DNA from: Pseudomonadota bacterium
GTDB taxonomy: Bacteria > Pseudomonadota > Alphaproteobacteria > Caulobacterales > Caulobacteraceae
Length of the DNA stretch: 6,924 nucleotides
NCBI GenBank assembly: GCA_023445955.1
Contig: JAEXJH010000697.1
Span: 1 to 6,924, forward strand
Direction: 5' to 3'
The translations under genes and the position numbers were made by a program. Below, in pieces: positions 1-4,551 of this stretch. The notes below the pieces were generated by a model. That model was not told the origin of the DNA and did not search any database. It was given only the letters and a program-made list of their open reading frames with translations. Position 1 is the first letter of the stretch. Each line of letters starts with the position of its first letter.

Positions 1-330
1 ATCCAGGACTTCGCCTACCAGGCCATGGAGAACCTGGCCTTCGAGCAGCTGGAAGCGGGCGTGAACAGCACCGACAAGGGGCGCCTGGGCATCCTCTTCC
101 ACATCAAGGGCGAGCACGATCCGAAGGTGGCCGAGAAGGCCCGCGTGGGGATCCTGGATCTGCTGCGCGGCCGGGCCTTCGACAAGCGTATCGCCCTGCC
201 GGCCAAGACGCCGGTCGACCTGACCCTCGACACGTCGCTGAACTTCGACGAGCTTCTGGCGGCCTGGCGCCGTTCTTTCGCTCCCGAGGAACCAGCGGCC
301 CAACCTCGTTCAGGTCCGGTTCAACCGTGA
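1..330 (+). CDS. ydbH: YdbH-family AsmA-like protein, C-terminal end (5' truncated by window)
   Basis: The reading frame is open from base 1 to the TGA at 328-330 and supplies the last 109 residues of a longer protein whose start lies outside the window. The fragment has the alternating beta-strand pattern of the C-terminal part of YdbH-like proteins: a strand ending H-I-K-G, then a long polar strand leading to T-L-D-T-S-L-N-F-D-E-L-L near the end. In E. coli, YdbH is an inner-membrane-anchored AsmA-like protein with a lipid-carrying periplasmic groove. With YnbE it bridges to the outer membrane and moves phospholipid, redundantly with TamB and YhdP. The assignment rests mainly on the next two genes, which are the usual partners in the same order. 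The fragment alone would be hard to name. The gap to ynbE is 35 nt, so one operon is likely. Confidence 0.72.
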   Translation: MQDFAYQAMENLAFEQLEAGVNSTDKGRLGILFHIKGEHDPKVAEKARVGILDLLRGRAFDKRIALPAKTPVDLTLDTSLNFDELLAAWRRSFAPEEPAAQPRSGPVQP

Positions 331-352
331 CCGGGCAACCTGACGAAGAACT

Positions 353-357
353 GGAGA
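353..357 (+). promoter_or_regulatory. Shine-Dalgarno site fixing the ynbE start
   Basis: GGAGA lies 8 nt before the ATG at 366. It supports that start over an in-frame GTG at 327 that overlaps the ydbH stop. The GTG would add 13 polar residues in front of the lipoprotein signal peptide, which is implausible. Confidence 0.7.
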
Positions 358-365
358 CACCCCGC

Positions 366-551
366 ATGAGACAGCGCGCCCTCTTGATGGCCTTGCTCGC
401 GACCGGAGCGCTCGGCGCGGCCGCCTGCACGCCCACCGTCCGCGTGAAGGTCGACCCGATCAACATCTACGCCAAGCTGGACGCCGACGTCCGCGTGCGG
501 CTGGACAAGGAAGTCCAGTCGCTCATCCAGCAAAACCCGAACCTGTTCTAA
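366..551 (+). CDS. ynbE: YnbE-like outer-membrane lipoprotein
   Basis: This 61-residue protein is the same length as E. coli YnbE. Residues 1-20 form a lipoprotein signal peptide: Arg2 and Arg4, a hydrophobic stretch L6-L16, then A-A-A before Cys21. The lipobox is weak, because position -3 is Ala rather than Leu. After Cys21-Thr-Pro the mature part is a short beta-type segment (P-T-V-R-V-K-V-D-P-I-N-I-Y-A-K-L-D-A-D-V-R-V) and then a helix ending N-P-N-L-F, close to the YnbE terminus. In E. coli, YnbE is the outer-membrane lipoprotein that stacks with YdbH through beta-strand augmentation to complete an intermembrane lipid bridge. It lies 35 nt after ydbH and 14 nt before ydbL, so it is surely co-transcribed with both. 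Acylation of Cys21 is inferred. Confidence 0.9.
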   Translation: MRQRALLMALLATGALGAAACTPTVRVKVDPINIYAKLDADVRVRLDKEVQSLIQQNPNLF

Positions 552-565
552 GAAGGAGAGCCGAC

Positions 566-922
566 ATGATCCGCAAGACGATGACGGTTCTGGCCCTGGG
601 CCTGGCGATGACCGCCGCCGGTACGGGCCTGGCCATGGCCCAATCGGCCGCCGCCAAGGCCGAGGTCGACGCCGCCAAGGCCGCTGGCACGGTCGGCGAG
701 CAGGCCGACGGTTACCTCGGCATTGTGGCCGGCGGCGACGCTGGCCTGCGCGCCTCGGTCGCCGAAATCAACACCGGCCGCGCCGCCGCCTACAAGGACA
801 TCGCCGCCAAGACCGGCGTGACCCAGGACGCCGCCGGCCAGGCCACCGCCAAGCAGCTCTACGCCCGCCTGGCCCCCGGCCAGTTCTGGAAGCCGCTGGA
901 TGGCGGCTGGGTGAAGAAGTAG
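566..922 (+). CDS. ydbL: YdbL family (DUF1318) periplasmic protein
   Basis: This is a 118-residue secreted protein. The strong ribosome site AAGGAG (553-558) lies 7 nt before the ATG. The signal peptide has Arg3 and Lys4, a hydrophobic core at residues 7-22 and a probable signal peptidase I site A-M-A before Gln26. The mature protein shows the DUF1318/YdbL pattern: G-T-V-G-E-Q-A-D-G-Y-L-G near residues 41-52, then I-N-x-G-R-A-A-A-Y-K-D-I-A, a helical segment ending K-Q-L-Y-A-R-L-A-P-G-Q-F, and a terminal G-W-V-K-K. E. coli YdbL is periplasmic and modulates the YdbH-YnbE interaction, apparently as a chaperone. Last gene of the operon, followed directly by a terminator-like hairpin. Confidence 0.93.
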   Translation: MIRKTMTVLALGLAMTAAGTGLAMAQSAAAKAEVDAAKAAGTVGEQADGYLGIVAGGDAGLRASVAEINTGRAAAYKDIAAKTGVTQDAAGQATAKQLYARLAPGQFWKPLDGGWVKK

Positions 923-927
923 CGGAC

Positions 928-963
928 AAGGCCCACCCCCTCGGCGACGGGAGGGTGGGCCTT
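928..963 (+). terminator. Probable intrinsic terminator of the ydbH-ynbE-ydbL operon
   Basis: An 11-bp perfect stem pairs 928-938 (AAGGCCCACCC) with 953-963 (GGGTGGGCCTT) around a 14-nt loop, starting 6 nt after the ydbL stop. Downstream is AACCTTGTTTGG, which is only moderately T-rich. Termination is inferred from stem strength and position rather than from a classical U tract. Confidence 0.65.
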
Positions 964-970
964 AACCTTG

Positions 971-1004
971 TTTGGTCAGGCCTGTTTAAGGCTTGGCGAC
1001 CAAA
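971..1004 (+). repeat. Long hairpin (inverted repeat) between ydbL terminator and small ORF
   Basis: Perfect 7-bp outer arms TTTGGTC (971-977) and GACCAAA (998-1004) enclose a second stem AGGCCT (978-983)/AGGCTT (989-994) with one G-U pair and a 5-nt loop GTTTA. Only a 3-nt bulge (995-997) interrupts it, giving 13 base pairs in 34 nt. It starts 7 nt after the terminator hairpin and ends 30 nt before the GTG at 1035. No T tract follows, so it is more likely a 5' leader structure, an operator or a processing site than a second terminator. Function unknown. Confidence 0.5.
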
Positions 1005-1034
1005 TTGCCGGCGAATTCCCGCGAGGACAGCGCC

Positions 1035-1229
1035 GTGCAGATTTCAGGCTCCAGCGCCGCTCAGTACACGCCGCGCCCGGCCGCCTCGGGCGAGACCGCC
1101 GCGCCGATCGTCGACCTCACGCAACTGGCCGTGGCCCAGACCAACGCCAAGGCGACCGCCGCGGCCGGCGCCGCGCTGAGCCAGGCGACCGGTGAGCTGA
1201 CCGGCACGCTGGTGAATATCTCGGTCTAG
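1035..1229 (+). CDS. Small protein of unknown function (64 aa)
   Basis: The GTG at 1035 has a good ribosome site, GAGGA (1023-1027), 7 nt upstream. An in-frame TTG at 993 would start inside the hairpin and is less likely. The product begins M-Q-I-S-G-S-S-A-A-Q-Y, has a Pro/Ala-rich linker (residues 12-24), then an Ala/Thr/Gln-rich stretch (25-55) that looks like an amphipathic helix, and ends T-L-V-N-I-S-V. There is no signal peptide, membrane segment, Cys or His. The short N-terminal I-S-G-S-S and long polar helix recall small flagellar or motility-type helical proteins, but the resemblance is too faint to name a family. Codon use is GC-rich like the neighbours. It stands alone between the terminator and the parDE operator, so it probably has its own promoter. 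Coding is likely but unproven. Confidence 0.6.
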   Translation: MQISGSSAAQYTPRPAASGETAAPIVDLTQLAVAQTNAKATAAAGAALSQATGELTGTLVNISV

Positions 1230-1260
1230 ATATCCGACTGCGGCGTTCACGCCCTTTCAG

Positions 1261-1287
1261 ATGGCAATCTTTGCCAAAGAATGCCAT
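1261..1287 (+). promoter_or_regulatory. Probable ParD operator upstream of parDE
   Basis: TGGCAA (1262-1267) and TTGCCA (1271-1276) form a perfect palindrome with a 3-nt spacer. TGCCA recurs 10 bp on (1272 and 1282), and ATGGCA (1261-1266) pairs again with TGCCAT (1282-1287). Half-sites one helical turn apart, ending 20 bp before the parD ATG, are typical of ribbon-helix-helix antitoxin operators. The repeats are seen directly; binding by ParD is inferred from the family. Confidence 0.6.
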
Positions 1288-1307
1288 GCTCGCTGTAGAG
1301 GTGAGCC

Positions 1308-1559
1308 ATGGCGACGATGAACGTATCGCTTCCCGACGCCATGAAGACGTGGGTTGAAGAGCAGGCCGAAACCGGTCGCTACAGCAACGCCAGCGACTAT
1401 GTGCGCGACCTGATCCGTCGTGATCAGGAACGCGCCGACAAGATCGCGACCATGCAGCGCCTCATCGATGAAGCTGAGGATAGCGGCGTCAGCACCAAGT
1501 CCATGAGCGAAATCCTGGCCGCCGCCCGCCTGGAAGCTGGCAAACGTCGTGGCCTATAG
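1308..1559 (+). CDS. parD: ParD-family antitoxin (type II, ribbon-helix-helix)
   Basis: This 83-residue protein is preceded by GAGGTGAG just upstream of its ATG. The N-terminal third is a ribbon-helix-helix DNA-binding domain: beta strand M-N-V-S-L-P, helix A-M-K-T-W-V-E-E-Q-A, turn G-R-Y-S-N-A-S-D, then helix Y-V-R-D-L-I-R-R. The G-x-Y-x-N/S-A-S-x-x-V-R-x-x-I pattern is diagnostic of ParD/CC2985-type antitoxins. The rest is a charged helical tail that in ParD proteins wraps around and neutralises the toxin. The last 11 nt overlap parE, so translation is coupled. It probably represses its own promoter through the repeats at 1261-1287. Base composition of the pair is lower in GC than the flanking genes, which suggests acquisition. 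Confidence 0.93.
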   Translation: MATMNVSLPDAMKTWVEEQAETGRYSNASDYVRDLIRRDQERADKIATMQRLIDEAEDSGVSTKSMSEILAAARLEAGKRRGL

Positions 1560-1836
1560 GCTCAGCCAGAAGGCCGAAGAAGACATCATCCAAATCTACA
1601 TCGCCGGCATGGACATGTTCGGCGCCGACCAGGCAGAGCGCTACCACGAAGGCCTGGAGCATACCTTCAAGTTCCTGTCGGACTTTCCATTCGCTGCAGC
1701 GGAACGTACGGAGCTAAAGAGCCTGTCGCGCGTCCATCCCTATCGAAGCCACATCATCATCTATCGGCTCGACGGCGCGGATATCCTTATTCAGCGGGTG
1801 CGCCACGGGAGCGAAGACTGGATCCGGCAGCCCTAG
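1549..1836 (+). CDS. parE: ParE-family toxin (RelE/ParE superfamily)
   Basis: This 95-residue protein starts at a GTG inside the end of parD (11-nt overlap). The fold pattern is that of RelE/ParE toxins: strand Y-R-L-S, A-x-x-D-I-x-x-I-Y in helix 1, a long second helix with A-E-R-Y-H-E-G-L, then the strand series R-V-H-P-Y-R-S-H-I-I-I-Y-R and the C-terminal I-L-I-Q-R-V-R-H-G-S-E-D-W. The R-V-x-H-x-x-x-D-W ending is typical of ParE rather than RelE. Characterised ParE toxins inhibit DNA gyrase, which is inferred here from family only. The gene looks intact. Bases 1561-1620 contain 31 G+C of 60 and 1681-1740 contain 36 of 60, against 46 of 60 in 5161-5220 of cheR, so the pair is compositionally atypical. 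No terminator is obvious after it. Confidence 0.93.
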   Translation: MAYRLSQKAEEDIIQIYIAGMDMFGADQAERYHEGLEHTFKFLSDFPFAAAERTELKSLSRVHPYRSHIIIYRLDGADILIQRVRHGSEDWIRQP

Positions 1837-1868
1837 CGCCAGCTTATCCTGCCCCCTAAAAGCGGCCC

Positions 1869-2732
1869 ATGTCCGCCCGTCCCCTGCTCATCCCCTATGC
1901 CGCCCTGATCGCGGCCATCGTCACGCTCTGCGTCGGCACGTCTCTGGCCAAGGGGCTGTTTCCGGCCGTCGGGGCGCAGGGGACCAGCGCCTATCGGGTG
2001 GGGTTCTCGGCGCTGGTGCTCGTCTTGGTCTGGCGACCCTGGAAGCACCCGATCTCGCGCGCCGACCTCGGCAAGGTCGCGCTCTATGGCGCGGTGATGG
2101 GTCTCCTGAACCTCTGCTTCTACATGGCCATCCGCACCATTCCGCTGGGCGTGGCCGTGGCCATCGAGTTCATCGGGCCGCTGGCGGTGTCGGTGGCCAG
2201 CTCGCGCAAGCTGATCCACTTCGTCTGGATCGGCCTGGCCGTGCTGGGCCTGGCTTTGCTGTTGCCGATCGATCCCGGCGCCAAGCCGCTGGATCCCGTG
2301 GGCGTGGGCTTTGCGTGCGTCGCGGCGGTGATGTGGGCGCTCTACATCATCCTGGGCAAGCGGACCGGCCACCTGCACGCCGGGCGCTCGGTGGCGCTGG
2401 GCATGGCCACGGCGGCCCTGATCGTCGTGCCGATCGGCGTCGCCTCGGCCGGGGCGGCGCTGTTCCAGCCCAAGCTGATCGCCCTGGGCCTGGTGACGGC
2501 GGTGATGTCCAGCGCCATCCCCTATTCGCTGGAGATGATCGCCCTGCGCGCCATCCCCAAACGCAGCTTCGGCGTCATGCTGAGCCTGGAGCCGGCGGTC
2601 GGCGCCCTGGCGGGCCTGGTGATCCTGCACGAGCACCTGACCGTGACCCAGTGGCTGGCCATCGCCGCCATCGTCTCGGCCTCGGCCGGCGTGATCCTGA
2701 CGACCTCGGTCGAAGCCGAGCCCGCGCCCTAG
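1869..2732 (+). CDS. rhtA: EamA-family exporter, RhtA-like (threonine/homoserine efflux type)
   Basis: This 287-residue integral inner-membrane protein has two tandem EamA repeats, about ten hydrophobic segments in all. It follows E. coli RhtA (295 aa) closely: S-L-A-K-x-L-F-P-x-V-G-A near the start, F-Y-M-A-I-R-T-I-P-L-G-V-A-V-A-I-E-F and G-P-L-A-V in repeat one, then P-Y-S-L-E-M-I-A-L followed by F-G and M-L-S-L-E-P-A in repeat two. RhtA exports threonine, homoserine and other small metabolites by proton antiport; the substrate here is unknown. No clear Shine-Dalgarno precedes the ATG at 1869, which begins 32 nt after parE, but the N-terminus fits the family. It ends in a TAG that overlaps the cysQ stop on the other strand. 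Confidence 0.9.
   Translation: MSARPLLIPYAALIAAIVTLCVGTSLAKGLFPAVGAQGTSAYRVGFSALVLVLVWRPWKHPISRADLGKVALYGAVMGLLNLCFYMAIRTIPLGVAVAIEFIGPLAVSVASSRKLIHFVWIGLAVLGLALLLPIDPGAKPLDPVGVGFACVAAVMWALYIILGKRTGHLHAGRSVALGMATAALIVVPIGVASAGAALFQPKLIALGLVTAVMSSAIPYSLEMIALRAIPKRSFGVMLSLEPAVGALAGLVILHEHLTVTQWLAIAAIVSASAGVILTTSVEAEPAP
2729..2732. other. Shared CTAG: stop codons of two convergent genes
   Basis: The palindrome CTAG supplies TAG (2730-2732) for the exporter gene on the + strand and TAG (read from 2731 to 2729) for cysQ on the - strand. The two coding regions overlap by 4 bp and no spacer for a terminator exists between them. Confidence 0.95.
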
Positions 2733-3508
2733 CTGCGGGCCACGAACCAGCCGTTGCGGAACGCCTGGTCGGTCTTGCCATAGAGGAACGGCGAGCCGTC
2801 CGGCTGGGTGAAGCGGCCGCCGGCGGCGACCAGCACCGCATGGGCCGCGGCCGTGTCCCACTCCGAGGTCGGGCCGTGGCGCGGATAGATGTCGGCCGAG
2901 CCCTCGGCGATGCGGCACATCTTGATCGAGCTATCCATCGGCGCGCGCAGGTCGAAACCGTACTGCGCGGCCAGTTCGGCGGCCTTTTCCTCGCGCATGG
3001 TATGGCTGACCAGGCCTAGCGCCTGGCCGGTCGGCCAGGGGCGGACATGGGCGAGCGCTTCGGCGCCGTCGACGCCGGTGCGCTTGACCGCGCCATCCGC
3101 CGTCGTGAACCAGACCTCGCCCGTGGCCGGGGCGCAGACGGCGCCGGCGACCGGCACGCCGTTGTCGATCAGGCCGATATTGACCGTGAAGTTGGGATCG
3201 CCGCGCACGAAGGCTTTGGTGCCGTCGACCGGATCCACAAGGAAGAAGCGCGGGCCGATGGCGTCGGGCGTGCCGAACTCGCTGGCGTGCTCTTCGGAGA
3301 TGACCGGCACGTCCGGATAAAGCGCGGCCAGGCGTTCCAGGATCAGGCGCTCGCCGGCGCGGTCGGCCTCGGTGACGGGGCTCTCGTCGGCCTTCTGGGC
3401 CACGGCCAGCTCGGTCTTCCAGAACGGCAGGATGACCACCGCGGCCTCTTCGGTGATCTTGGCCAGGGCGCGGCCCCAATCGGCAAGGTTCTCAGCGCTC
3501 ATTCTCAT
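2729..3508 (-). CDS. cysQ: 3'(2'),5'-bisphosphate nucleotidase CysQ
   Basis: This 259-residue cytoplasmic phosphatase of the inositol-monophosphatase superfamily hydrolyses PAP to AMP and phosphate, removing a by-product of sulfate assimilation and of sulfotransferases. Motifs in order are S-P-V-T-E-A-D (43-49), S-E-E (71-73), D-P-V-D-G-T-K-A-F (92-100) and F-T-V-N-I-G-L-I (107-114), then S-E-W-D-T-A-A (215-221). Expected metal ligands are Glu72, Asp92, Asp95 and Asp218, all present. The D-G-T-K-x-F and F-T-V-N-I signatures favour CysQ over the related HisN phosphatase and inositol monophosphatase. The start at 3508 gives an ATGA overlap with the upstream DUF3553 gene; ATG at 3502 (residue 3) is an equally possible start. 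Neither has a strong ribosome site, so translational coupling is likely. Confidence 0.9.
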   Translation of the reverse strand: MRMSAENLADWGRALAKITEEAAVVILPFWKTELAVAQKADESPVTEADRAGERLILERLAALYPDVPVISEEHASEFGTPDAIGPRFFLVDPVDGTKAFVRGDPNFTVNIGLIDNGVPVAGAVCAPATGEVWFTTADGAVKRTGVDGAEALAHVRPWPTGQALGLVSHTMREEKAAELAAQYGFDLRAPMDSSIKMCRIAEGSADIYPRHGPTSEWDTAAAHAVLVAAGGRFTQPDGSPFLYGKTDQAFRNGWFVARS

Positions 3509-3690
3509 CCCCGGGGGTCGTCGCCGACGAAGACCAGACGCACCCGCGTGCTGTCGATGGTCTGCTTGCCGGCCTCTTCGAAATTGACGGTCACGCGGTG
3601 TCCGATCACGGACTGAACCTGCCCCAGGCCCCAGTCGGGCTGGCCGGGATGGCGCACCAAAACGCCGGGCTCTAGAAACGGATCGATCAC
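3505..3690 (-). CDS. DUF3553 domain small protein
   Basis: This 61-residue protein starts at GTG 3690; an in-frame TAA five codons upstream leaves no earlier start. It is a single compact beta-type domain: L-E-P-G-V-L-V-R-H-P (6-15), W-G-L-G-Q-V-Q-S (20-27), R-V-T-V-N-F-E-E-A-G-K-Q-T-I (32-45) and a final V-R-L-V-F-V. This matches DUF3553, a short family common in Alphaproteobacteria. The order (entry strand, W/F-G-x-G-x-V, V-x-F-x-x-x-G-x-K) resembles the small Tudor/SH3-like C-terminal domain of UvrD/PcrA helicases. That is my inference. No experimentally established function is known to me. It overlaps cysQ by 4 nt and is probably the first gene of the unit. It diverges from chpT, 64 nt away. 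The ribosome site is weak. Confidence 0.85.
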   Translation of the reverse strand: MIDPFLEPGVLVRHPGQPDWGLGQVQSVIGHRVTVNFEEAGKQTIDSTRVRLVFVGDDPRG

Positions 3691-3716
3691 GGGCTTCGTT
3701 TAGAGGGACCAGCCCG
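3690..3716. repeat. Short inverted repeat in the DUF3553/chpT divergent promoter region
   Basis: CGGGCT (3690-3695) and AGCCCG (3711-3716) are perfect 6-bp arms 15 bp apart, in the 64-bp gap between the divergent starts at 3690 and 3755. This gap must carry the promoters for both genes. An operator role is possible, but arms this short can arise by chance in GC-rich DNA. No convincing -35/-10 pair or TTAA-N7-TTAA CtrA site was found here. Confidence 0.25.
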
Positions 3717-3754
3717 GTTTGCCAAAGCCTCAAATCACGGCAGAGTTCGCCGCC

Positions 3755-4432
3755 ATGACCGACACCGTTTCCGAGACCGCTGCGCCTTCGTCCCCCGAAA
3801 CGGACGTCCAAGGCCCCGACTTCGCCGCCATGCTGGCCGCGCGCCTGTGCCACGACTTCATCAGTCCGGCCAGCGCCATCGTCTCGGGCCTGGACCTGTT
3901 GGACGATCCGGCCGCCCAGGACATGCGCGAAGACGCCATGGGCCTGATCGCCTCGTCGGCCCGCAAGCTGGCGGACCTCCTGCAGTTCACCCGCGTGGCG
4001 TTCGGCGCCTCGGCCTCGGCCGAGAACTTCGACTCGCGCGAGCTGGAGAAGCTGGCCCAGGGCGTGTTCGCCCATGTGCGCCCCAGCCTGGACTGGCAGA
4101 TCGAGCCGCAGGCGATGAACAAGCCCTCGTCGCGGGCCATCCTCAACATCGCCCAGATCGCCGCCAGCGCCCTGCCGGCCGGCGGCGTGGCCACGGTCAA
4201 GGGGATCGCCGCCGACGGTCGCTTCTCGATCATCGCCGACGCGGCCGGCCCCCGCGCCCGCCTGCGCCCCGAAGTGCTGGCCGGCCTGAAGGGCGAGCCC
4301 CTGGCCGAGGGCCTGGGCGGCCCGTGGGTCCAGGCGGCCTATCTGAACGCCCTGGTCCGCGCGGCCGGCGGCCAGATCGCCGTCGAGCTGGGCGAGGAAC
4401 GCGCCTCGATCGCCGCCTGGGTCCCGGCGTAA
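3755..4432 (+). CDS. chpT: Histidine phosphotransferase ChpT
   Basis: This 225-residue protein carries phosphate from the hybrid kinase CckA to the response regulators CtrA and CpdR, controlling the Caulobacter cell cycle. Residues 1-20 are a polar tail. The DHp-like helical hairpin follows, with R-L-C-H-D-F-I-S-P-A-S-A-I at 30-42 and the phospho-acceptor His33. The C-terminal half is a degenerate histidine-kinase-type ATPase fold without ATP-binding N, G1 and G2 boxes, as known for ChpT. The ATG at 3755 is chosen over a TTG at 3719 because it gives the C. crescentus length and N-terminus as I recall them. It lacks a strong Shine-Dalgarno. The sequence looks very close to C. crescentus ChpT, which sets the genus. 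Transcribed away from DUF3553-cysQ; cheY- and cheR-type genes follow after a structured 119-nt gap. Confidence 0.96.
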   Translation: MTDTVSETAAPSSPETDVQGPDFAAMLAARLCHDFISPASAIVSGLDLLDDPAAQDMREDAMGLIASSARKLADLLQFTRVAFGASASAENFDSRELEKLAQGVFAHVRPSLDWQIEPQAMNKPSSRAILNIAQIAASALPAGGVATVKGIAADGRFSIIADAAGPRARLRPEVLAGLKGEPLAEGLGGPWVQAAYLNALVRAAGGQIAVELGEERASIAAWVPA

Positions 4433-4442
4433 GGCCGCTTCC

Positions 4443-4456
4443 GGCACAAGCTCTGC
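4443..4456 (+). promoter_or_regulatory. Candidate sigma-54 promoter element upstream of cheY-cheR
   Basis: GGCACAAGCTCTGC has the invariant GG-N10-GC spacing of RpoN promoters, with GGCAC intact at -24 and TGC of TTGC at -12. It begins 11 nt after the chpT stop and would start transcription near 4467, about 85 nt before the response-regulator start. RpoN drives late flagellar genes in Caulobacter, so the context is sensible. One match in GC-rich DNA is weak proof, and the usual T at -25 is C here. Confidence 0.35.
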
Positions 4457-4469
4457 CATAAAAGTTACA

Positions 4470-4500
4470 TTTGCCGCACCCCGATCCGGGTTGAGGCAAA
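4470..4500 (+). repeat. Interrupted inverted repeat 1 in the chpT-cheY gap
   Basis: TTTGCC (4470-4475) pairs with GGCAAA (4495-4500). Inside, CA pairs with TG and CCCG (4480-4483) with CGGG (4487-4490) around an ATC loop. That gives 12 of 14 positions paired in a 31-bp element. No T tract follows. It may be a dyad binding site such as a flagellar activator site, a 5' leader hairpin, or a weak end signal for chpT. Confidence 0.5.
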
Positions 4501-4512
4501 CCGCTCCTTAAC

Positions 4513-4537
4513 CAGACCGCCTCACGATGGCGGTCTG
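4513..4537 (+). repeat. Perfect 9-bp hairpin just upstream of the cheY ribosome site
   Basis: CAGACCGCC (4513-4521) and GGCGGTCTG (4529-4537) form a perfect 9-bp stem with a 7-nt loop, ending 4 nt before the GGAG (4542-4545) that serves the GTG at 4552. With no U tract after it, a terminator is unlikely. A leader structure affecting ribosome access, or an mRNA-stabilising hairpin, fits the position. A TTAACC (4508-4513) at its left edge resembles a CtrA half-site, but the partner half is CAAA instead of TTAA. Confidence 0.5.
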
Positions 4538-4551
4538 AACTGGAGCATGCC

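Noticed and set aside
1216..1233. ATATC/GATAT inverted repeat at the end of the small gene
   Set aside because: Only 5-bp arms with an 8-nt loop, A/T-rich and partly coding; too weak to claim as a terminator or operator.
1271..1299. TTGCCA-N17-TGTAGA as a parDE promoter
   Set aside because: It would start transcription almost at the parD ATG and leave the visible ribosome site outside the transcript; the TTGCCA is better explained as part of the operator.
1833..2918. Long minus-strand frame antisense to the exporter gene
   Set aside because: The translation is a low-complexity Arg/Gly/His/Asp mixture typical of antisense frames in GC-rich genes, and the + strand frame is a clear RhtA homologue.
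3719..3754. TTG start extending ChpT by 12 residues
   Set aside because: It has no ribosome site, and the ATG at 3755 gives the known ChpT length and places the phospho-acceptor at His33.
2729..4459. Minus-strand frame open for 576 codons across cysQ, DUF3553 and chpT
   Set aside because: Only the last 259 codons carry CysQ motifs. The upstream part is antisense to chpT and out of frame with DUF3553, has no family signature and reflects GC-rich third positions.
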